Shown: positions 21,881 to 31,304, counted from the stretch's first letter. The stretch is 64,000 nt of DNA from an uncultured Clostridia bacterium (GCA_947166385.1 CAMVEB010000003.1:124001-188000); one strand, 5' to 3'. Numbers and translations: made by a program. The notes: generated by a model not told the origin, from the sequence alone.

Positions 21881-21909
21881 ATCCGGCCCGGGCAACCCCG
21901 CGGCCGGAT
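21881..21909 (+). terminator. Hairpin between livK and livH (attenuating or mRNA-stabilising)
   Basis: ATCCGGCC at 21881-21888 pairs with GGCCGGAT at 21902-21909, followed by TTCCTGTT. A stem in this place commonly lets the abundant binding protein be made in excess over the membrane subunits. The weak T run suggests partial termination. Confidence 0.6.
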
Positions 21910-21953
21910 TTCCTGTTCCGGGAAGAGCGTAACACAGGGGAGGAAGAGCGGAC

Positions 21954-22835
21954 ATGATATTCCTGTCCAATCTGGTGAATGGAATCAGTCTTGGCAGTAT
22001 TTATGCGATCATCGCCCTGGGGTATACCATGGTGTACGGGATCGCCAAGATGCTGAATTTTGCCCACGGCGACGTGATCATGGTCGGCGCGTTCATCACG
22101 CTGTGCGCGGCGCAGTACTGGAATCTGCCGCCGTTTCTGGCGGTGCTGGTGGCGATGCTGGTGTGCACGGTCCTGGGCATGACGATCGAAAAGCTGGCTT
22201 ACAAGCCGCTGCGCCAGGCAACGAGCCTCGCGGTGCTGATTACCGCCATCGGCATGAGCTACCTGCTGCAGAATACGGCGCTGCTGATCTGGGGAGCCAA
22301 TCCGAAGATCTTCCCCAGCCTGTTTTCTCTCGACGCGATCCGGCTGTTTGACGGCCAGCTGATTATCAAGCCGGAAACGCTGATCACGATCGTGGCCAAT
22401 ATCATCATCATGGTCGCGCTCACGCTCTTCATCGCCAGGACGAAGATGGGCAAGGCCATGCGCTGCGTGTCGGAGGACCGCGGGGCGGCGGAGCTGATGG
22501 GTATCAATGTGAACTCGACGATTTCCGTCACCTTTGCGATCGGTTCCGCGCTGGCGGCGATCGCCGGCCTGCTGCTGTGCTCTTCCTATCCGATGCTCCA
22601 GCCCACCACCGGCTCCATGCCGGGCATCAAGGCTTTCACGGCGGCGGTCTTCGGCGGCATCGGCTCGATTCCCGGCGCCATGATCGGCGGTGTGCTGCTG
22701 GGGATTATTGAGATTCTCGGCAAGGCGTATGTCTCCACGGAGCTGGGCGACGCGATCGTGTTTGCGGTGCTGATCATCGTGCTGCTGGTCCGGCCGACGG
22801 GCCTGCTGGGCAAACCGATCCGGGAAAAGGTGTGA
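21954..22835 (+). CDS. livH: Branched-chain amino acid ABC transporter permease LivH
   Basis: This 293-residue membrane permease has about eight hydrophobic helices. It begins LSNLVNGISLGSIYAIIALGYTMVYG, the LivH signature, and later contains a loop with EDRGAAELMGIN, which couples to the ATPase. It works with LivM as the transmembrane heterodimer. An AGGAAGAG site precedes ATG at 21954. The next gene starts within 11 bp of the stop. Confidence 0.96.
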   Translation: MIFLSNLVNGISLGSIYAIIALGYTMVYGIAKMLNFAHGDVIMVGAFITLCAAQYWNLPPFLAVLVAMLVCTVLGMTIEKLAYKPLRQATSLAVLITAIGMSYLLQNTALLIWGANPKIFPSLFSLDAIRLFDGQLIIKPETLITIVANIIIMVALTLFIARTKMGKAMRCVSEDRGAAELMGINVNSTISVTFAIGSALAAIAGLLLCSSYPMLQPTTGSMPGIKAFTAAVFGGIGSIPGAMIGGVLLGIIEILGKAYVSTELGDAIVFAVLIIVLLVRPTGLLGKPIREKV

Positions 22836-22845
22836 GGTGGCGACG

Positions 22846-23898
22846 ATGAAGACGAAGAAAGCGAAATTCATCACCAATATGGTCACCTACGGCGTCCTGA
22901 TCCTGCTGTTTGTCGTGCTCACGGTGATGATTAACAACAAGTCGATTTCCCGCACGCTGAAGGGCCAGCTGATCCCGATCTGCAGCTGGATTGTGATGGC
23001 CATTTCCCTGAATCTGGTGGTCGGGATTTCGGGCGAGCTGAGCCTGGGCCACGCGGGGTTCATGTCCATCGGCGCGTTTACCGGGATCATTACCTCCGGA
23101 TGGCTGCTGAACGGTTTCCAGATGGAGGATCCGACGCTGCGGCTGCTGCTGGCCATCGTGGCGGGCGGGCTGGTCGCGGGTTTCGCGGGCGCCGTCATCG
23201 GCATTCCCGTGCTGCGGCTCCGCGGCGACTATCTGGCGATCGTGACCCTGGCCTTCGGCGAGATCATCAAGAATGTCATGAACTGCGTCTATGTCTCCAC
23301 GGAGGGCACCCTGCTGCACTGGGGGTTCCTGAATGGCAACCTGCCCGGAACGCTCCTGCTGAACGGCCCGATGGGCGCGGTGAAGGTCAAGACCATCGCG
23401 ACCTTCACGGCGGGCTTTATCCTGGTCATGTTTTCCCTGGTCGTTGTGCTGAATCTGATCAATTCCCGCTCCGGGCGGGCCATCATGGCGGCGCGGGACA
23501 ACCGGATCGCGGCCGAGGCCATGGGCATCAATATTACCAAGTACAAGATGATGGCCTTTGTCACGGCGTCGGTGCTGGCCGGGATGGCCGGCGCGCTGTA
23601 CGGCTTGAGCATGGCCACCCTCCTGCCGACCAAGTTCAGCTTCAATGAGTCCATCAATGTGCTGGTGTTCGTGGTCCTGGGCGGAATCGGCAATATCCCC
23701 GGGTCCATTGTTTCCGCCGCGGCGCTGACCATCCTGCCGGAGAAGCTGCGCTTCCTGCAGAACTACCGGATGCTGGCCTACGCGATTGTGCTGATTCTGG
23801 TCATGGTCCTGGGCAACAACCCGCTGATGAAGGCGATGTGGCGGAAGCTGATTCCCGGACGGAATAAGGAACAGAGCGGAGAGGAGATGAGGGCATGA
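22846..23898 (+). CDS. livM: Branched-chain amino acid ABC transporter permease LivM
   Basis: This 350-residue second permease has LGHAGFMSIGAFTG and GGIGNIPGSI segments and the coupling loop text DNRIAAEAMGIN. ATG at 22846 is preferred because GAGGTGG lies six bases before it; a GTG three codons earlier (22837) is also open. The C-terminus is hydrophilic (NKEQSGEEMRA) and its stop overlaps livG by 4 bp. Confidence 0.95.
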   Translation: MKTKKAKFITNMVTYGVLILLFVVLTVMINNKSISRTLKGQLIPICSWIVMAISLNLVVGISGELSLGHAGFMSIGAFTGIITSGWLLNGFQMEDPTLRLLLAIVAGGLVAGFAGAVIGIPVLRLRGDYLAIVTLAFGEIIKNVMNCVYVSTEGTLLHWGFLNGNLPGTLLLNGPMGAVKVKTIATFTAGFILVMFSLVVVLNLINSRSGRAIMAARDNRIAAEAMGINITKYKMMAFVTASVLAGMAGALYGLSMATLLPTKFSFNESINVLVFVVLGGIGNIPGSIVSAAALTILPEKLRFLQNYRMLAYAIVLILVMVLGNNPLMKAMWRKLIPGRNKEQSGEEMRA

Positions 23899-24755
23899 GC
23901 GAGACGAAACGCAGGCAGCAGACGCCGATGGTGCCCTATCCTTCCCGGTCGTTTGTTCCGGAGCGGGATCTGGGATCCATGCCGGTGCTGGAATGCAGCC
24001 ATCTGGGGATCGAGTTCGGCGGTCTGAAGGCCGTGGATGACTTCAGCGTCGTCATGGGCCGTACGGAGATCGGTGGTCTGATCGGGCCAAACGGCGCGGG
24101 CAAGACCACCGTCTTCAATCTGCTCACCAAGGTGTACCAGCCGACCCACGGCACCATGATGCTGGAAGGCCGCGATATGGGCAGCATGAGCACCGTGGAT
24201 GTCAATAAGGCGGGCATTGCCCGCACCTTCCAGAACATCCGTCTCTTCAGCAATATGTCGGTGGAGGAGAATGTGCGCATCGGCCTGCACAACCAGATCA
24301 AATGCGGCATGTTCAGCGGAATCCTGCGCCTGCCGAAGTACTGGAAGGCCGAAAAAGCCCAGCATGAAAGAACGCTGGAGCTGCTGAATATCTTTGATAT
24401 GGCCGGCATGGCGGATGAGCGGGCGGGAAGCCTGCCCTACGGCGCCCAGCGCAGGCTGGAGATCGTCCGGGCGCTGGCCACCGGCCCGAAGCTCCTCCTG
24501 CTGGATGAGCCGGCGGCCGGCATGAATCCCCATGAGACGGAAGAACTCATGGATAACATCATCAAAATCCGGGATCAGCTGCAGATTGCGATCCTGCTGA
24601 TCGAGCATGATATGAGTCTGGTCATGGGCATCTGCGAGGATATCTGTGTCCTGAATTTCGGCAAGATCATCGCCAAGGGAACGCCGGCGGATATCCAGAA
24701 TGATCCGGTCGTGATTGAGGCCTATCTGGGCCGGCAGAAGGAGGCAAAGGCATGA
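23895..24755 (+). CDS. livG: Branched-chain amino acid ABC transporter ATPase LivG
   Basis: The product has 286 residues: Walker A GPNGAGKTT near 62, signature LPYGAQRRLEI, Walker B LLLLDEPAAGMNP and the switch His in IEHDMSL. The YGAQRR variant of the ABC signature is normal for LivG. The protein carries about 30 extra residues before the usual start of homology (ETKRRQQTPMVPYPSRS); the region is open and translationally coupled to livM, so the extension is probably real. Family members have a C-terminal extension and contact both permeases. Confidence 0.95.
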   Translation: MSETKRRQQTPMVPYPSRSFVPERDLGSMPVLECSHLGIEFGGLKAVDDFSVVMGRTEIGGLIGPNGAGKTTVFNLLTKVYQPTHGTMMLEGRDMGSMSTVDVNKAGIARTFQNIRLFSNMSVEENVRIGLHNQIKCGMFSGILRLPKYWKAEKAQHERTLELLNIFDMAGMADERAGSLPYGAQRRLEIVRALATGPKLLLLDEPAAGMNPHETEELMDNIIKIRDQLQIAILLIEHDMSLVMGICEDICVLNFGKIIAKGTPADIQNDPVVIEAYLGRQKEAKA

Positions 24756-25480
24756 GCGAGGAAAAACAGAAGCTTCCCCTGCTGAAAGTGAATAACCTTC
24801 ATGTCTATTACGGCGCCATCCACGCGATCAAGGGCATTTCCCTGGAGGTCAACGAGGGGGAAATCGTCACCCTGATCGGTGCCAACGGCGCCGGCAAATC
24901 CACGACGCTGAATACGATCGCCGGGCTGCTGAAGCCCCGGCAGGGTTCCGTGGCCTTTGCCGGCTTGCCGGTGGACGGGACGGCTGCCAGCAAGATGGTC
25001 TACAAAGGGCTGAGCCTGTGCCCGGAAGGCCGCCGGATCTTCCAGCAGATGACGGTCCGGGAGAATCTGGAGATGGGCGCTTTCAGCCGGCCGAACGACG
25101 AGATTTCCGCTTCCATGGAGCGGGTATATGAATTTTTCCCGCGCCTGAAGGAGCGGGAAAAGCAGGTAGCCGGCACCCTGAGCGGCGGCGAGCAGCAGAT
25201 GCTGGCCATGGGACGGGCGCTGATGAGCAAGCCCCGCCTCATGATGCTGGATGAGCCCAGCATGGGCCTGGCCCCCATCCTGGTGGAGCAGATTTTTGAA
25301 ATTATCCGGAGTATGAATCAGGCCGGCACCACCATCCTGCTTGTGGAGCAGAACGCGCAGATGGCGCTCTCCGTTGCCAACCGCGCCTACGTGATGGAAA
25401 CCGGCCGGATCACCATGGAAGGCGATGCCGATGAGCTCATGAATGACGATAACGTCCGCAAGGCTTACCTCGGCAGCTGA
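24752..25480 (+). CDS. livF: Branched-chain amino acid ABC transporter ATPase LivF
   Basis: This 242-residue ABC ATPase has Walker A GANGAGKSTT, signature LSGGEQQMLAMGRA, Walker B LMMLDEPSMGLAP and switch VEQNAQ, all standard for LivF. It overlaps livG by 4 bp and closes the operon. ridA is encoded convergently 12 bp downstream. Confidence 0.96.
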   Translation: MSEEKQKLPLLKVNNLHVYYGAIHAIKGISLEVNEGEIVTLIGANGAGKSTTLNTIAGLLKPRQGSVAFAGLPVDGTAASKMVYKGLSLCPEGRRIFQQMTVRENLEMGAFSRPNDEISASMERVYEFFPRLKEREKQVAGTLSGGEQQMLAMGRALMSKPRLMMLDEPSMGLAPILVEQIFEIIRSMNQAGTTILLVEQNAQMALSVANRAYVMETGRITMEGDADELMNDDNVRKAYLGS

Positions 25481-25492
25481 CGTCCCCCGTTT

Positions 25493-25876
25493 TCAGGCTT
25501 CCCGCCGGGCGACGACCTCGATTTCGATCAGTCCGCCCTTCGGCAGCCCGGCGACCTCCACGCACGAGCGGGCGGGCTTGTGCTCGCCGAAGAAGCCGGC
25601 ATACAGCTCGTTCACGGCGGCAAAATCGCTCATGTTTTTCAGGAAGATCACGGTTTTGATCACGTCGGTTTTCCGGAAACCGGCTTCCTCCAGGATGGCT
25701 CCGACATTCTGCAGGGACAGCCGGGCCTGTTCCTCAATGCCCTCGGGCAGGGCGCCGGTGGCCGGGTCCAGGCCCAGCTGCCCGGATGTGAAGAGCATGT
25801 TTCCGGCCAGGATGGCCTGGGAATACGGGCCGATGGCGGCCGGGGCGTTCGGGGTATAGATGGTGCTGTTTGCCAT
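25493..25876 (-). CDS. ridA: RidA-family reactive enamine/imine deaminase
   Basis: This 127-residue protein has the family text APAAIGPYSQAI at the N-terminus and the catalytic arginine in KPARSCVEV near 105, with a terminal EIEVVARRE. RidA-type proteins hydrolyse reactive 2-aminoacrylate and related enamines formed by PLP enzymes such as threonine/serine dehydratases. The Arg that binds the carboxylate and the Glu near the C-terminus are present, so an active deaminase is likely. It is transcribed alone from a promoter at 25910-25937. Confidence 0.94.
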   Translation of the reverse strand: MANSTIYTPNAPAAIGPYSQAILAGNMLFTSGQLGLDPATGALPEGIEEQARLSLQNVGAILEEAGFRKTDVIKTVIFLKNMSDFAAVNELYAGFFGEHKPARSCVEVAGLPKGGLIEIEVVARREA

Positions 25877-25909
25877 GATGAGGATCCCCCTTCTGTTTTT
25901 TGTAGCTTT

Positions 25910-25937
25910 ATTATATCATGATCCGGCCTGAAAACAA
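25910..25937 (-). promoter_or_regulatory. Predicted promoter of ridA
   Basis: On the minus strand TTGTTT (25937-25932) and TATAAT (25915-25910) are separated by 16 bp, 34 bp before the ridA start codon. Confidence 0.6.
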
Positions 25938-25987
25938 TCTGCCGGATCGCCTGTTTTGTGTCGGATGTTTTTGCGGGAGAAAAAACC

Positions 25988-26710
25988 ATGGGGATTACAA
26001 AGACGGATTTCATGCGGGGCATGCAGTGCCCGAAGATGCTCTGGCTGGATAAGCATAAGCCGTCTCTCCGGGTCATTCCGCCGGAGATTCAGGCCCGGCT
26101 GGATACCGGCAATGATTTCGGCGACCGGGCGATGGGCATGTTCGGTCCCTTTGAGGAAATGACCGTTTACCTGCCGGGCAGGCGCATCCCGGATAAAAAG
26201 AAGATGGCGGAGAACACCGCCCTGCATCTGCGCCTGGGCACCCCCGTCATCTGCGAGGCTGCCTTTCTGTATTATAACAATTACTGCGCCGCCGATATCC
26301 TCCGCAAAACGGAAACCGGCTATGATTTTTATGAGGTCAAGAACGCCCCGGAGGTGCATGATCAGTTCGTCCGGGACGCGGGCTTCCAGTATTATATCAT
26401 GAGCCGCTCCGGCGTCAGGATTGAAAGGATTTTCATCGTGACCCATGGCCCGGATGAGGCCAATCCTTTTCTCCCGGTGGAAATAACGGATCAGGCGAAG
26501 GCCTGCGCCCCCTGGGTCAATGAGCACATCTGGGATCTGAACCGCATGCAGAAGCAAAAGGAGGAAGTGCTCGCCGAGCCGGGCGATCAGTGCACTTCCC
26601 CCTATGAATGCTGGTATTACGGATACTGCCACGGGGAGCAATCCCCGCCGCAGCAGCTGCAGATCGTTATACCCCCTGATTCTTCTCAATCGCTTCCCAC
26701 AGACCGTTGA
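25988..26710 (+). CDS. Cas4-like PD-(D/E)XK protein, N-terminal half of a DUF2779-type protein
   Basis: The product has 240 residues. The text [20 protein letters not shown] at the start, [14 protein letters not shown] near 110-120 (the Glu-x-Lys nuclease motif) and [13 protein letters not shown] near 205 match the Cas4-like nuclease half of large DUF2779 proteins; the four cysteines would hold an iron-sulfur cluster. The DUF2779 domain that usually follows is absent: the frame ends soon after the last Cys, and its last 15 codons lie antisense to the end of uxuA. Either the gene was cut when the rhamnose operon came to lie beside it, or it is a naturally short form. No cas genes or CRISPR repeats are nearby, so a CRISPR role is unlikely. 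Confidence 0.7.
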   Translation: MGITKTDFMRGMQCPKMLWLDKHKPSLRVIPPEIQARLDTGNDFGDRAMGMFGPFEEMTVYLPGRRIPDKKKMAENTALHLRLGTPVICEAAFLYYNNYCAADILRKTETGYDFYEVKNAPEVHDQFVRDAGFQYYIMSRSGVRIERIFIVTHGPDEANPFLPVEITDQAKACAPWVNEHIWDLNRMQKQKEEVLAEPGDQCTSPYECWYYGYCHGEQSPPQQLQIVIPPDSSQSLPTDR

Positions 26711-27743
26711 GGTAGGCGGCGCCGAGAGCCCGGTCATACAGGCCGTATCCCGGGCGGCCCTCCTCGTCCCAGATCATTCGCCCGTGATCCGGCCGGATAT
26801 AGGTGTCGGGGCAGGTCTCGTGGATGGCTTTCATGATTTCGTACAGATCCAGGTCGCCGGTGCTGCTCAGGTGCGCGGCCTCCCGGAAATGGTGGTACCC
26901 CAGGTATTTAACGTTCCGCACATGCATCGCCCCGATGCGGTTCATCCCGCCGAAGTGCCGGATGATCGCGGGGATGTCGTTGTCGGGATTGCTCCCCAGC
27001 GATCCCGTGCACAGGCACAGCGTGTTGGCGGGGCTGTCGTGCAGCTGCACCATTTTGTCGAAATCTTCCTGGCTGTGGGTGATCCGCGGCAGTCCGAAGA
27101 TCGGCCAGGCGGGATCGTCCGGGTGGCACGCCATGCGTACGCCCGCTTCCTCGCATACCGGGATCACCGCGTCCAGGAAATATTTGAAGTTCTTCCGCAG
27201 GTCATCCGGCCCGATGTTCTCGTATTGCTTCAGCGTCGTTTCCAGCAGGGCCAGCCGCTCCGGTTCCCATCCGGGCAGGGTGAATCCCTTGCTCTCTTCC
27301 GCGGTCTTCCGGACGATCTCCAGCGGACCCATTTCGCCCAGGTCTTTTTCGTCGAAGTACAGGCTGTTGCTCCCGTCCTCGGGGATGACCCGCGCCAGAT
27401 CGGTGCGCAGCCAGTCAAATACGGGCATGAAGTTGTAGATAATCACCTTCACGCCGTGCTTCGCCAGCATCCGGATCGTGCTGATATAGTTCGCGATGTA
27501 TTCTTCCCGGCTGGGCAGCCCCATTTTGATGTCTTCGTGAACGTTGACGGACTCGATCACCTCGATCTCCAGTCCGGCATCGTTGACTTCCTTTTTCAGC
27601 GCGGCAAACTCTTCCTCCGGCCAGTCCACCCCGGCGGGCTTGTCCAGCAGGCCCATCAGTCCGGTCATCCCGGGGATCTGTTTCACATATTTCAGCGGAA
27701 TCGGATCAATCGCGCTTCCGTACCAGCGGAATGTCATTTTCAT
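26667..27743 (-). CDS. uxuA: Mannonate dehydratase, copy 1 (rhamnose operon)
   Basis: The product has 358 residues. UxuA removes water from D-mannonate to give 2-keto-3-deoxygluconate in glucuronate breakdown. Features include the N-terminal MTFRWYG, the metal-binding [26 protein letters not shown] and YIRPDHGR. It is the last gene of the minus-strand rhaB-rhaA-rhaD-uxuA operon, 34 bp after rhaD. A second, very similar copy is encoded at 50999-52081 on the other strand; by eye only about 25 residues differ, yet synonymous positions differ widely. The placement in a rhamnose operon suggests that rhamnose and glucuronate arrive together. Confidence 0.95.
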   Translation of the reverse strand: MKMTFRWYGSAIDPIPLKYVKQIPGMTGLMGLLDKPAGVDWPEEEFAALKKEVNDAGLEIEVIESVNVHEDIKMGLPSREEYIANYISTIRMLAKHGVKVIIYNFMPVFDWLRTDLARVIPEDGSNSLYFDEKDLGEMGPLEIVRKTAEESKGFTLPGWEPERLALLETTLKQYENIGPDDLRKNFKYFLDAVIPVCEEAGVRMACHPDDPAWPIFGLPRITHSQEDFDKMVQLHDSPANTLCLCTGSLGSNPDNDIPAIIRHFGGMNRIGAMHVRNVKYLGYHHFREAAHLSSTGDLDLYEIMKAIHETCPDTYIRPDHGRMIWDEEGRPGYGLYDRALGAAYLNGLWEAIEKNQGV

Positions 27744-27777
27744 CAGGGTGTTCCTCCTTTGTCTGTGAGTGCGTGAA

Positions 27778-28590
27778 TCAGTCCAGATATCCTTCGCGGG
27801 CCTGGATGCCGAACCGCTTTTCCAGCTGGTGCATCTGTTCGTCCGTGATGGTGTTGATCCGGGGCAGGTGGGCGATCTTCATGTAGATCTCCGCGGCTTT
27901 TTCCGCGGTTTCGATCAGGCCGAAGGTTTCGTCCAGATCCTTTCCCGCGCCGTAGATGCCGTGCAGGCTCCAGACCACCAGCCGCGCGGTCTTCATCTTT
28001 TCCGCCGTGGCCTCTCCGATCTCGTTCGTTCCGCACAGCATCCAGGGCAGCACGTTCACGCCGTCCGGGAACACGACCACGCACTCGGTGCACATCTGCC
28101 ACAGCGTCCGGGTGAACTTCTTCTCGTCCAGGTCATGAACATACGTCATCGCCAGCAGGTTGGCCGGATGGCAGTGCATGACGACCCGGTTTTCCGGGTT
28201 CACCTTCAGCCGGGCCACGTGGCTCATCATATGGGCGGGGAACTCGCTCGTGAACTGGCCGCCGTCGGCATATCCCCACAGCAGGTCCGCCTGCTGTCCC
28301 GCATCCTTCAGCCGCACGATCCCCAGGTTGACCTCCGGGGCATACTGGACGTTCTTGAAGTATTTGCCCGTGCCGGTGACCAGGAAAACCTTGCCTTCCA
28401 GTTCAGGAGCCGTAAACCCGGTGGGAATGGTGCGCAGCACTTTCCCCATATCCAGGTATTCCGCAGCTTCCTTTTCCTCCAGCATCAGGCTGATGTTCCC
28501 GCCGTTGCGCTCGTCCCAGCCATGGTCATACATGTTGGTGGTGGTCCGGATCATTTCGATCATGAAGGGTGCTTCCAGAATGTTTTTCAT
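27778..28590 (-). CDS. rhaD: L-rhamnulose-1-phosphate aldolase
   Basis: This 270-residue class II aldolase splits L-rhamnulose-1-phosphate into DHAP and L-lactaldehyde. Supporting text includes ERNGGNISL near the N-terminus, the zinc histidines in MHCHPANL, and the late [10 protein letters not shown], with the catalytic Glu expected near [11 protein letters not shown]. The length matches RhaD (about 274). The start overlaps the end of rhaA by 4 bp. The lactaldehyde product would need reduction or oxidation; the AdhE at 60.5 kb or another dehydrogenase could take part (inference). Confidence 0.94.
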   Translation of the reverse strand: MKNILEAPFMIEMIRTTTNMYDHGWDERNGGNISLMLEEKEAAEYLDMGKVLRTIPTGFTAPELEGKVFLVTGTGKYFKNVQYAPEVNLGIVRLKDAGQQADLLWGYADGGQFTSEFPAHMMSHVARLKVNPENRVVMHCHPANLLAMTYVHDLDEKKFTRTLWQMCTECVVVFPDGVNVLPWMLCGTNEIGEATAEKMKTARLVVWSLHGIYGAGKDLDETFGLIETAEKAAEIYMKIAHLPRINTITDEQMHQLEKRFGIQAREGYLD

Positions 28591-29843
28591 TTCCTGTTCA
28601 CCAGCACTTTCTTTTCATATTCTTCGATCATCGGGAACCATTCGCCGTCGGCGGGTTTTCCGCATTCGCGGCAGTATTCGTCCCAGATCTCCCCGAAGGG
28701 CAGGGTCTTCATTTCCTCCTGCACAACCATCAGCTTGCTGAAGCAGCCCTGATCCTGCAGTTTTTTCATTTCCCCGTGGGGCTGCAGCAGCGCGAACAGC
28801 AGCGCCTTCTGCAGATTGCGGTATCCTGTCACCCAGGCGGAGATGCGGTTGATGCTGGCGTCGAAGTAGTCCAGCGCGATGTCCACCTTGCCGTCCAGCC
28901 CGCCGCAGCGCACGATTTCCCGGGCGATCTCCCGGGTTTCGTCGTCAAACAGCACCACATGGTCGCTGTCCCAGCGGATGGGCCGGGTCACGTGCAGCGC
29001 GATCTCCGGGAAGAAGGCCAGCAGCGCCGGGATTTTGTCGCTGACGACCTCCGTCGGGTGGTAGTGTCCGTTGTCCATCAGCGGGATGCATTTGTCCATG
29101 TTCATGGCCGCGTAGCTCAGGGCGAATTCCGCGCTGCCGACCGTGTAGGCCTCCACGCCAATGCCGAACACCTTGCTCTCGATGCAGGGCTTCACCTTTT
29201 TGAAGTCATACGGTTCCCGCAGGATCTCGTCGATGGATTCGCGGTACCGGACCCGCGGTCCGATGCGGTCGCCGGGAATGTCCTTGAATCCGTCGCCGGT
29301 CCAGATGTTCATCACGCAGGGCTGGCCCAGTTCGTCCGCCAGGTAGCTGCTGATCCGGATGCAGGCCTTCCCGTGCTCGATCCAGAATTTCCGGGTCTCC
29401 TCGTTCGGGCTGCTCAGCGTCAGCGGGTCGCATTTCGGGTGGGAGAAGAATGTGGGGTTGAAGTCGCAGCCCAGCCCCCGCTCCTTGCAGAATTCCGCCC
29501 ACTTCCGGAAGTGCTTCGGCTCCAGCTTGTCCCGGTCTGCCCATTCCCCGTTTTCGAAGATCGCGTAGCTGGCGTGCAGGTTCATCTTCGGCGTGCCGGG
29601 AATCAGGCACATCACCTCATCCAGGTCCGCCATCAGCTCCTCCGGGGTCCGGGCGCGGCCGGGATAGTTGCCGGTGGTCTGGATGCCGCCGGTCAGGGGC
29701 TTGCTCGGGTCGGTGTCGAATCCTCGCACATCATCCCCCTGCCAGCAGTGCAGGGACACAGGAACTTTTTTCAGCGTTTCGATGGCCTTGTCGGGTTGGA
29801 TCCCCAGGTCTTCGTAGCGTTTCCTTGCTTCCGCGTAGCTCAT
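28587..29843 (-). CDS. rhaA: L-rhamnose isomerase
   Basis: This 418-residue enzyme converts L-rhamnose to L-rhamnulose. Residues supporting the call include VSLHCWQGDDVRGFD near 30, NLHASYAIFE, FNPTFFSHPKCDPLTLSSP, and metal-binding PLMDNGHYHPTE with WDSDHVV. The start at 29843 (MSYAEARK) has GGGAGGAAAAG upstream; a longer reading frame exists but would run into rhaB in another frame. Length matches E. coli RhaA (419). rhaA overlaps rhaB and rhaD by 4 bp each. Confidence 0.97.
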   Translation of the reverse strand: MSYAEARKRYEDLGIQPDKAIETLKKVPVSLHCWQGDDVRGFDTDPSKPLTGGIQTTGNYPGRARTPEELMADLDEVMCLIPGTPKMNLHASYAIFENGEWADRDKLEPKHFRKWAEFCKERGLGCDFNPTFFSHPKCDPLTLSSPNEETRKFWIEHGKACIRISSYLADELGQPCVMNIWTGDGFKDIPGDRIGPRVRYRESIDEILREPYDFKKVKPCIESKVFGIGVEAYTVGSAEFALSYAAMNMDKCIPLMDNGHYHPTEVVSDKIPALLAFFPEIALHVTRPIRWDSDHVVLFDDETREIAREIVRCGGLDGKVDIALDYFDASINRISAWVTGYRNLQKALLFALLQPHGEMKKLQDQGCFSKLMVVQEEMKTLPFGEIWDEYCRECGKPADGEWFPMIEEYEKKVLVNRK

Positions 29844-31123
29844 GCTTCTTTTCCTCCCTTTTCGATTTGGATTTTCAGGTTCCCCAGCGCTGTCGCTTCG
29901 ATCGGCAGGGCGATGACTTCCTTTCCGGTGGCTTCTTCCGTCAGCCGGTTCAGGAACCGGTTTTTCGCCCCGCCGCCGACGATGTACAGCTTCCGGTAGC
30001 ATACGCCGGTGTTCTTTTCAATCTCGTCGATCGCCTGGCGGTATCCGTCCGCCAGGGAGCGGTATGCGCACCGGAAATAGCCGGCCTCGCATTTCGGCGG
30101 GTGTGGCAGTTTGAAGTCAAACGCGGTTTTCATGCTGTCCGGCGCCAGGAATACCGAATCGTTCACGTCCACCAGATGGTCAAACTGCTTTTCCTCCGCT
30201 TCCGCGGTGATCTCGTCCCAGGGCTTTTCCGGGCAGAGTTCGCTCCTCAGCCGGTTCACCAGCCACATCCCCATCAGGTTCTTCTGGTAGCGGTTGTATC
30301 CGACGCCCCCCTCGTTGGAGTAGTTGGCGGCCTCGCTGTCCGCGTCCGTCAGTGGTTTCGCTGTCTTGACCCCCAGCAGCGACCACGTGCCCGAGGAGAT
30401 GTACAGCTCGTTGCCCTCCATCGGGATGCCTTCCACCGCGCTGCCGGTGTCATGGGTCGCGCACAGCATCACCCGGATGCCCCGGTATTCTCCGATCACG
30501 GTGCCCGGCTGCTGCAGCGGCTGGAACAGGTGCTCCGGCAGTTCCAGCGCCCGGATGATCTCCGGATCGAACGCTCCGGTTTCCGCGCTGACCATGCCGC
30601 CGGTCGTGGCGTTGGTGTATTCGTGGCTTTTCACGCCGCACAGTTTGTACATCAGGTATTCCGGAATCATCAGGAAATCCGTCACGCCCTCCAGCCTTCC
30701 GGCCAGCTTGTCGGCATACAGCTGGTAGATGGTGTTGAAGGGCTGGAACTGGATTCCCGTGCGCCGGTACAGCTCGGAGAAAGCCATTTTTCCGTGCGTT
30801 TCCGGGATCACCGCTTCCGTCCGGCTGTCCCGGTAGGCATAGCAGGGGACTACTTCCTGATCTCCCCGCATCAGCACGTAGTCCACGCCCCAGGTATCCA
30901 CGGACAGGCTTTCGATCCGCGGGAATTCCTTCAGGGCTTCCTCGATGCCCGTTCGCACATGCCCCAGCAGCGCGTCGGTATCCCAGGTCAGGTGCCCGTC
31001 TTTTTCCGCAACGCCGTTCGGAAAGCGGTAGACTTCCTTGGTCCGGATCTCTCCGTTTTCCGCCCAGCCGACGATGTGGCGCCCGCTGGAAGCGCCGATG
31101 TCAATGGCCAGATAGTATTTCAA
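29840..31123 (-). CDS. rhaB: Rhamnulokinase
   Basis: This 427-residue FGGY-type sugar kinase phosphorylates L-rhamnulose at C1. The N-terminal phosphate loop is IDIGASSGRH, the ATP-binding segment ATHDTGSAV and the C-terminal loop IVGGGAKNRFLNR. It begins with a TTG codon at 31123 behind AAGGAGG; no ATG fits nearby. It heads the operon rhaB-rhaA-rhaD-uxuA, whose promoter is at 31170-31198. No rhamnose regulator (RhaR/DeoR) or rhamnose importer lies beside it. Confidence 0.95.
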   Translation of the reverse strand: MKYYLAIDIGASSGRHIVGWAENGEIRTKEVYRFPNGVAEKDGHLTWDTDALLGHVRTGIEEALKEFPRIESLSVDTWGVDYVLMRGDQEVVPCYAYRDSRTEAVIPETHGKMAFSELYRRTGIQFQPFNTIYQLYADKLAGRLEGVTDFLMIPEYLMYKLCGVKSHEYTNATTGGMVSAETGAFDPEIIRALELPEHLFQPLQQPGTVIGEYRGIRVMLCATHDTGSAVEGIPMEGNELYISSGTWSLLGVKTAKPLTDADSEAANYSNEGGVGYNRYQKNLMGMWLVNRLRSELCPEKPWDEITAEAEEKQFDHLVDVNDSVFLAPDSMKTAFDFKLPHPPKCEAGYFRCAYRSLADGYRQAIDEIEKNTGVCYRKLYIVGGGAKNRFLNRLTEEATGKEVIALPIEATALGNLKIQIEKGGKEA

Positions 31124-31169
31124 TGCGGTATGCCTCCTTGGATATTCAACTCACGCTCTCTCTCAGAAA

Positions 31170-31198
31170 ATAGTATCATATCTGTCAGAAAAAGACAA
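31170..31198 (-). promoter_or_regulatory. Predicted promoter of the rhaB operon
   Basis: On the minus strand TTGTCT (31198-31193) and TACTAT (31175-31170) are separated by 17 bp, 46 bp before the rhaB TTG start. The serA promoter faces away about 20 bp to the right, so both share one control region. Confidence 0.6.
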
Positions 31199-31218
31199 CC
31201 AAAAATCCGCTCTCCCGG

Positions 31219-31247
31219 TTGACAGGAGCCGCGCGGCGTCTTATTGT
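31219..31247 (+). promoter_or_regulatory. Predicted promoter of serA
   Basis: A perfect TTGACA at 31219-31224 and TATTGT at 31242-31247 are separated by 17 bp. A 57-bp leader with an AAAGGAAG ribosome site follows. Confidence 0.65.
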
Positions 31248-31304
31248 ATTCTCGTTCAACCATTTTGATTTGGAAAATGGAAATGTGAAAGGAAGCGTAT
31301 CATC

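Noticed and set aside
21862-21953. Riboswitch between livK and livH
   Set aside because: Only one simple hairpin is present; no multi-helix aptamer could be seen in 92 bp.
25988-26710. cas4 gene of a CRISPR system
   Set aside because: Similarity is to the DUF2779-type Cas4-like half; no cas1, cas2 or repeats occur in the window.
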